A DNA stretch of 7,323 nt from Acidimicrobiaceae bacterium (lineage in GTDB: Bacteria > Actinomycetota > Acidimicrobiia > Acidimicrobiales > RAAP-2): NCBI GenBank assembly GCA_003164275.1, contig PLSY01000414.1, positions 1 to 7,323 on the forward strand, read 5' to 3'. The translations under genes and the position numbers were made by a program. Within the stretch, counting starts at the first letter, position 1, and each line of letters starts with the position of its first letter. Shown piece by piece: positions 5,938 through 7,323 of this stretch. The notes beneath the pieces were generated by a model. The model did not search any database, was not told the DNA's origin, and worked only from the letters and a program-made list of their open reading frames with translations.

Positions 5938-5966
5938 TCGGCGTCAAACGGGCTGTTTGACGCCGA
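5938..5966. repeat. Perfect 12-bp inverted repeat with 5-base loop
   Basis: TCGGCGTCAAAC (5938-5949) and GTTTGACGCCGA (5955-5966) are exact reverse complements around GGGCT. It lies about 70 bp after the transposase stop. It could end transcripts leaving the IS in either direction, but neither strand has a T run after the stem, so an intrinsic terminator call is weak. A protein-binding operator or an element end are alternatives. Confidence 0.7.
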
Positions 5967-6251
5967 AGCTTCTATAGGGAATCAGCTTGTGAAGCTGAGA
6001 AGGTGGAGCGCGCACTGCGAGACGGAGCGGATGTCAAGGGAGTACGGCCCGCACCCTGAGGTGCCATCTGGCGCCAGGAGTGGACCAGCGAAGCGTCCCT
6101 CGCCCGCTCCACCAAAACATCGATTGAGTCCGACGAACTCGAGGCAATATTCGGCGCGCCAATCGGAGATTGCGAGCAGGGGTTTGGCGTTGACGGAGAC
6201 GAGCATGGCGGCCGAGTGCTGCCCGTGATATGTCTTGTCGAGCAGGATTGA
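5961..6251 (+). pseudogene. Possible broken gene interrupted by one TGA
   Basis: One plus-strand frame is open from just after a stop at 5958 to a stop at 6249-6251, apart from a single TGA at 6057-6059. The first part reads CEAEKVERALRDGADVKGVRPAP. The second part reads GAIWRQEWTSEASLARS and continues through ELEAIFGAPIGDCEQGFGV to GRVLPVICLVEQD. Composition is protein-like, with balanced Asp/Glu, Ile and Val, but no family is recognised. There is no start codon with a ribosome site for the second part. It could be the 3' remnant of a gene cut by the rearrangement at the IS110 right side. Long chance frames are common in high-GC DNA, hence the low confidence. Confidence 0.3.
5981..5999. repeat. 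Outlying copy of the interrupted palindrome
   Basis: ATCAGC-N7-GCTGAG differs from the consensus CTCAGC-N7-GCTGAG by one base. The arms here extend inward to TCAGCTT-GTG-AAGCTGA. It is about 3.1 kb from the helicase-side clusters, just beyond the IS110 element. Confidence 0.6.
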
Positions 6252-6273
6252 CGCCTGTCTAGCCTGTCAGACA
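6248..6273 (+). promoter_or_regulatory. Weak regulatory candidate ahead of the first SDR gene
   Basis: TTGACG (6248-6253) resembles a -35 box, but no good -10 lies at normal spacing. CCTGTC is repeated directly at 6254-6259 and 6263-6268, and TGTCT (6256-6260) and AGACA (6269-6273) form an inverted repeat. Together they could be an operator for a local regulator not present in this window. Confidence 0.2.
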
Positions 6274-6306
6274 AACCATAAGGCCGAAAAGCCCGTAGGA
6301 GACGCG

Positions 6307-7074
6307 ATGCTCGACAAGAAAGTGATTGTCACCGGTGGGTCTTACGGGATGGGAGCGAGCATCGTGAGCGCCCTCGTTGATGCCAACGCTTCAGTGTCTG
6401 TGATGGCGCGCGGTGCCGAACTGGGAAGACAGCAAGTCGCAGAGCTCTCGTTGAAGAACAAGGGCCCAGTCAGCTTCTACCAATGTGATGTTTCAGTTCG
6501 CTCAGAGGTCAAGGACGCTTTCGCTGCCGCAGTGGCGGACATGGGTGGCCTTGATGCACTTGTTCACGTAGCTGGCGTCGAGGCCGCGGCCAAGCCGGAA
6601 GACGAGTCTGACGAGCAATGGGACCGCATGTTCAACATCAACGCCAAAGGAACATTCATCACCAACCAAGAGGCCTTCCCTTATCTCAAACAAAAGGGAG
6701 GTCGCATTCTCAATTTTGGAGCTGGTGCGGGGATCACCGGATTGCCCGACATTGCCGCCTACGCCGCATCGAAGGGGGCAGTGGCAGCTTGGACGCGCTC
6801 CGTAGCGCAGGCCTGGGGCCAGTATGAGATCACCGTCAACTGCATCTGCCCCGCGGTGTGGACGCCCATGTACGACGAACATCGCGCTCGACTGACGCCC
6901 GACGAGCTGCGCGACCACGATGCCCGGATGGCCCAACTCGTTCGCATCGGTGGCAAACTCGGCGACCCCGACCGGGACCTTGCTCCCATCATCCTCTTTT
7001 TGTGCAGCGACGAGGCCCGGTACATGACGGGCCAGATTTTCCCCATCGACGGCGGTGCACTCATGGTGCGCTGA
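6307..7074 (+). CDS. Short-chain dehydrogenase/reductase with Ala in place of the catalytic Ser, 255 aa
   Basis: Classical-length SDR, a cytoplasmic NAD(P)-dependent oxidoreductase. The Rossmann motif is TGGSYGMG (9-16). Arg35 after the second strand hints at NADP(H). DALVHVAG (83-90) replaces the usual NNAG. N112 in NINAKGTF, Y152 and K156 in YAASK complete three of the four tetrad residues. The serine expected 13 residues before Tyr152 is A139 (NFGAGAG, codon GCT), so chemistry may be altered. The PG motif is also changed to PA (CICPAVWTP). The C-terminus is typical (FLCSDEARYMTGQIFPIDGG). ATG 6307 is chosen because AGGAGA ends four bases before it; the frame extends to 6235 without such a site. 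A second SDR follows 105 bp downstream on the same strand, suggesting a shared catabolic or biosynthetic operon. The substrate cannot be told from sequence. Confidence 0.9.
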   Translation: MLDKKVIVTGGSYGMGASIVSALVDANASVSVMARGAELGRQQVAELSLKNKGPVSFYQCDVSVRSEVKDAFAAAVADMGGLDALVHVAGVEAAAKPEDESDEQWDRMFNINAKGTFITNQEAFPYLKQKGGRILNFGAGAGITGLPDIAAYAASKGAVAAWTRSVAQAWGQYEITVNCICPAVWTPMYDEHRARLTPDELRDHDARMAQLVRIGGKLGDPDRDLAPIILFLCSDEARYMTGQIFPIDGGALMVR

Positions 7075-7179
7075 CCGCTGTCTCACCGCACTGATCGATG
7101 ACTGGACTGCAAGGGGCCACCCCGCATGATGGTCCCAATACCTTCGAACAGAAATACCGCCCAAATGACAGGAGTAGAT

Positions 7180-7323
7180 ATGGCCTCGCACGAGTTGATG
7201 CACGACAAGACCGTGGTGATCACGGGAGGAGGTAATGGCATCGGTGCTGCAACAGCCGAGCTTTTGGCCGAACACGGCGCTGCCGTCTTTGTCGCCGACA
7301 TTGACGGTGACGGTGCTGCCTCG
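7180..7323 (+). CDS. Second short-chain dehydrogenase/reductase, 5' part only
   Basis: The first 48 codons of an SDR that runs off the window end. VVITGGGNGIG carries the TGxxxGIG dinucleotide-binding motif. The second strand ends in VADID, and an acidic residue there usually selects NAD(H). ATG 7180 follows AGGAG (7170-7174) with five bases between; an in-frame ATG at 7198 is the alternative and lacks a site. The active-site Tyr/Lys lies outside the window. It is in the same direction as the upstream SDR with its own ribosome site, consistent with co-transcription. The two proteins differ clearly at the N-terminus, so this is not a recent tandem duplication. Confidence 0.85.
   Translation, partial: MASHELMHDKTVVITGGGNGIGAATAELLAEHGAAVFVADIDGDGAAS

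Larger units (their letters stand above)
5869..6306. other. 438-bp stretch without a supported intact gene
   Basis: From left to right it holds the presumed short IS110 tail (CGGACAG at 5887-5893, GGCGACCTT at 5899-5907), a 12-bp-stem hairpin (5938-5966), one copy of the interrupted palindrome (5981-5999) and a possible broken frame (5961-6251). The leader of the first SDR gene comes last. A short protein-like frame (about 5882-5976, ending PDHYFSLAGDRRQTGCLTPKLL then TAG) also crosses the hairpin; it could be the cut end of a lost gene but is too short to judge. Minus-strand frames here have poor composition and no ribosome sites. Confidence 0.5.

Noticed and set aside
5869..5960. Continuation of the GYW-repeat gene right of IS110 to prove a clean insertion
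   Set aside because: No VGMAATP or DGGIFSFG sequence follows. Only CCCCGAC is shared, which is too short to count.
5972..6274. Minus-strand frames of 100 and 74 codons beside the palindrome copy
   Set aside because: They have biased composition, no ribosome sites and mutually overlapping frames, which is normal for high-GC non-coding DNA.
7075..7179. Terminator or operator in the gap between the two SDR genes
   Set aside because: Only a 4-bp GGGG-CCA-CCCC stem is visible, with no T run and no repeated motif.

Overview
The window is high-GC bacterial DNA, most likely from an actinomycete. Two glycine-rich 42-residue repeats (motif [21 protein letters not shown]) resemble repeat proteins common in Acidimicrobiia such as Ilumatobacter and Iamia relatives. 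That assignment comes from recognising the protein, not from a marker gene. The left two thirds look like a decayed accessory island. The right end looks like ordinary metabolic chromosome.

Layout, left to right. (1) On the minus strand, an acidic 114-residue unknown protein (197-541) overlaps a possible 68-residue ORF (27-233). (2) A divergent 360-bp spacer holds a cluster of interrupted palindromes of the form CTCAGC-N7-GCTGAG. (3) A 599-residue NERD-nuclease/superfamily 1 helicase (902-2701) follows on the plus strand. (4) A second cluster of the same palindromes (2770-2922) lies between the helicase and a convergent tyrosine recombinase (2892-3863). The recombinase keeps its catalytic residues but has lost its N-terminal domain at a junction. 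(5) That junction abuts a fragment (about 3862-4138) of a GYW-repeat protein gene. (6) The fragment is cut at about 4131 by an IS110-family element (transposase 4525-5868). Its roughly 390-nt leader is where this family encodes a bridge RNA. (7) A 440-bp non-genic stretch carries a 12-bp-stem hairpin, one more copy of the palindrome and a possible broken gene. (8) Two short-chain dehydrogenase/reductase genes lie in tandem (6307-7074 and 7180 to the window end).

How the parts may fit: the helicase, its flanking palindrome arrays, the recombinase and perhaps the acidic protein may be the remains of one integrated element. A defence or element-maintenance role for the helicase is inference. The most distinctive signals are the repeated 19-bp interrupted palindromes on both sides of the helicase (with an outlying copy at 5981-5999), and the IS110 leader, which contains 12 nt complementary to the GYW repeat next to the element. 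The SDR genes appear unrelated to the island. The first lacks the usual catalytic serine.
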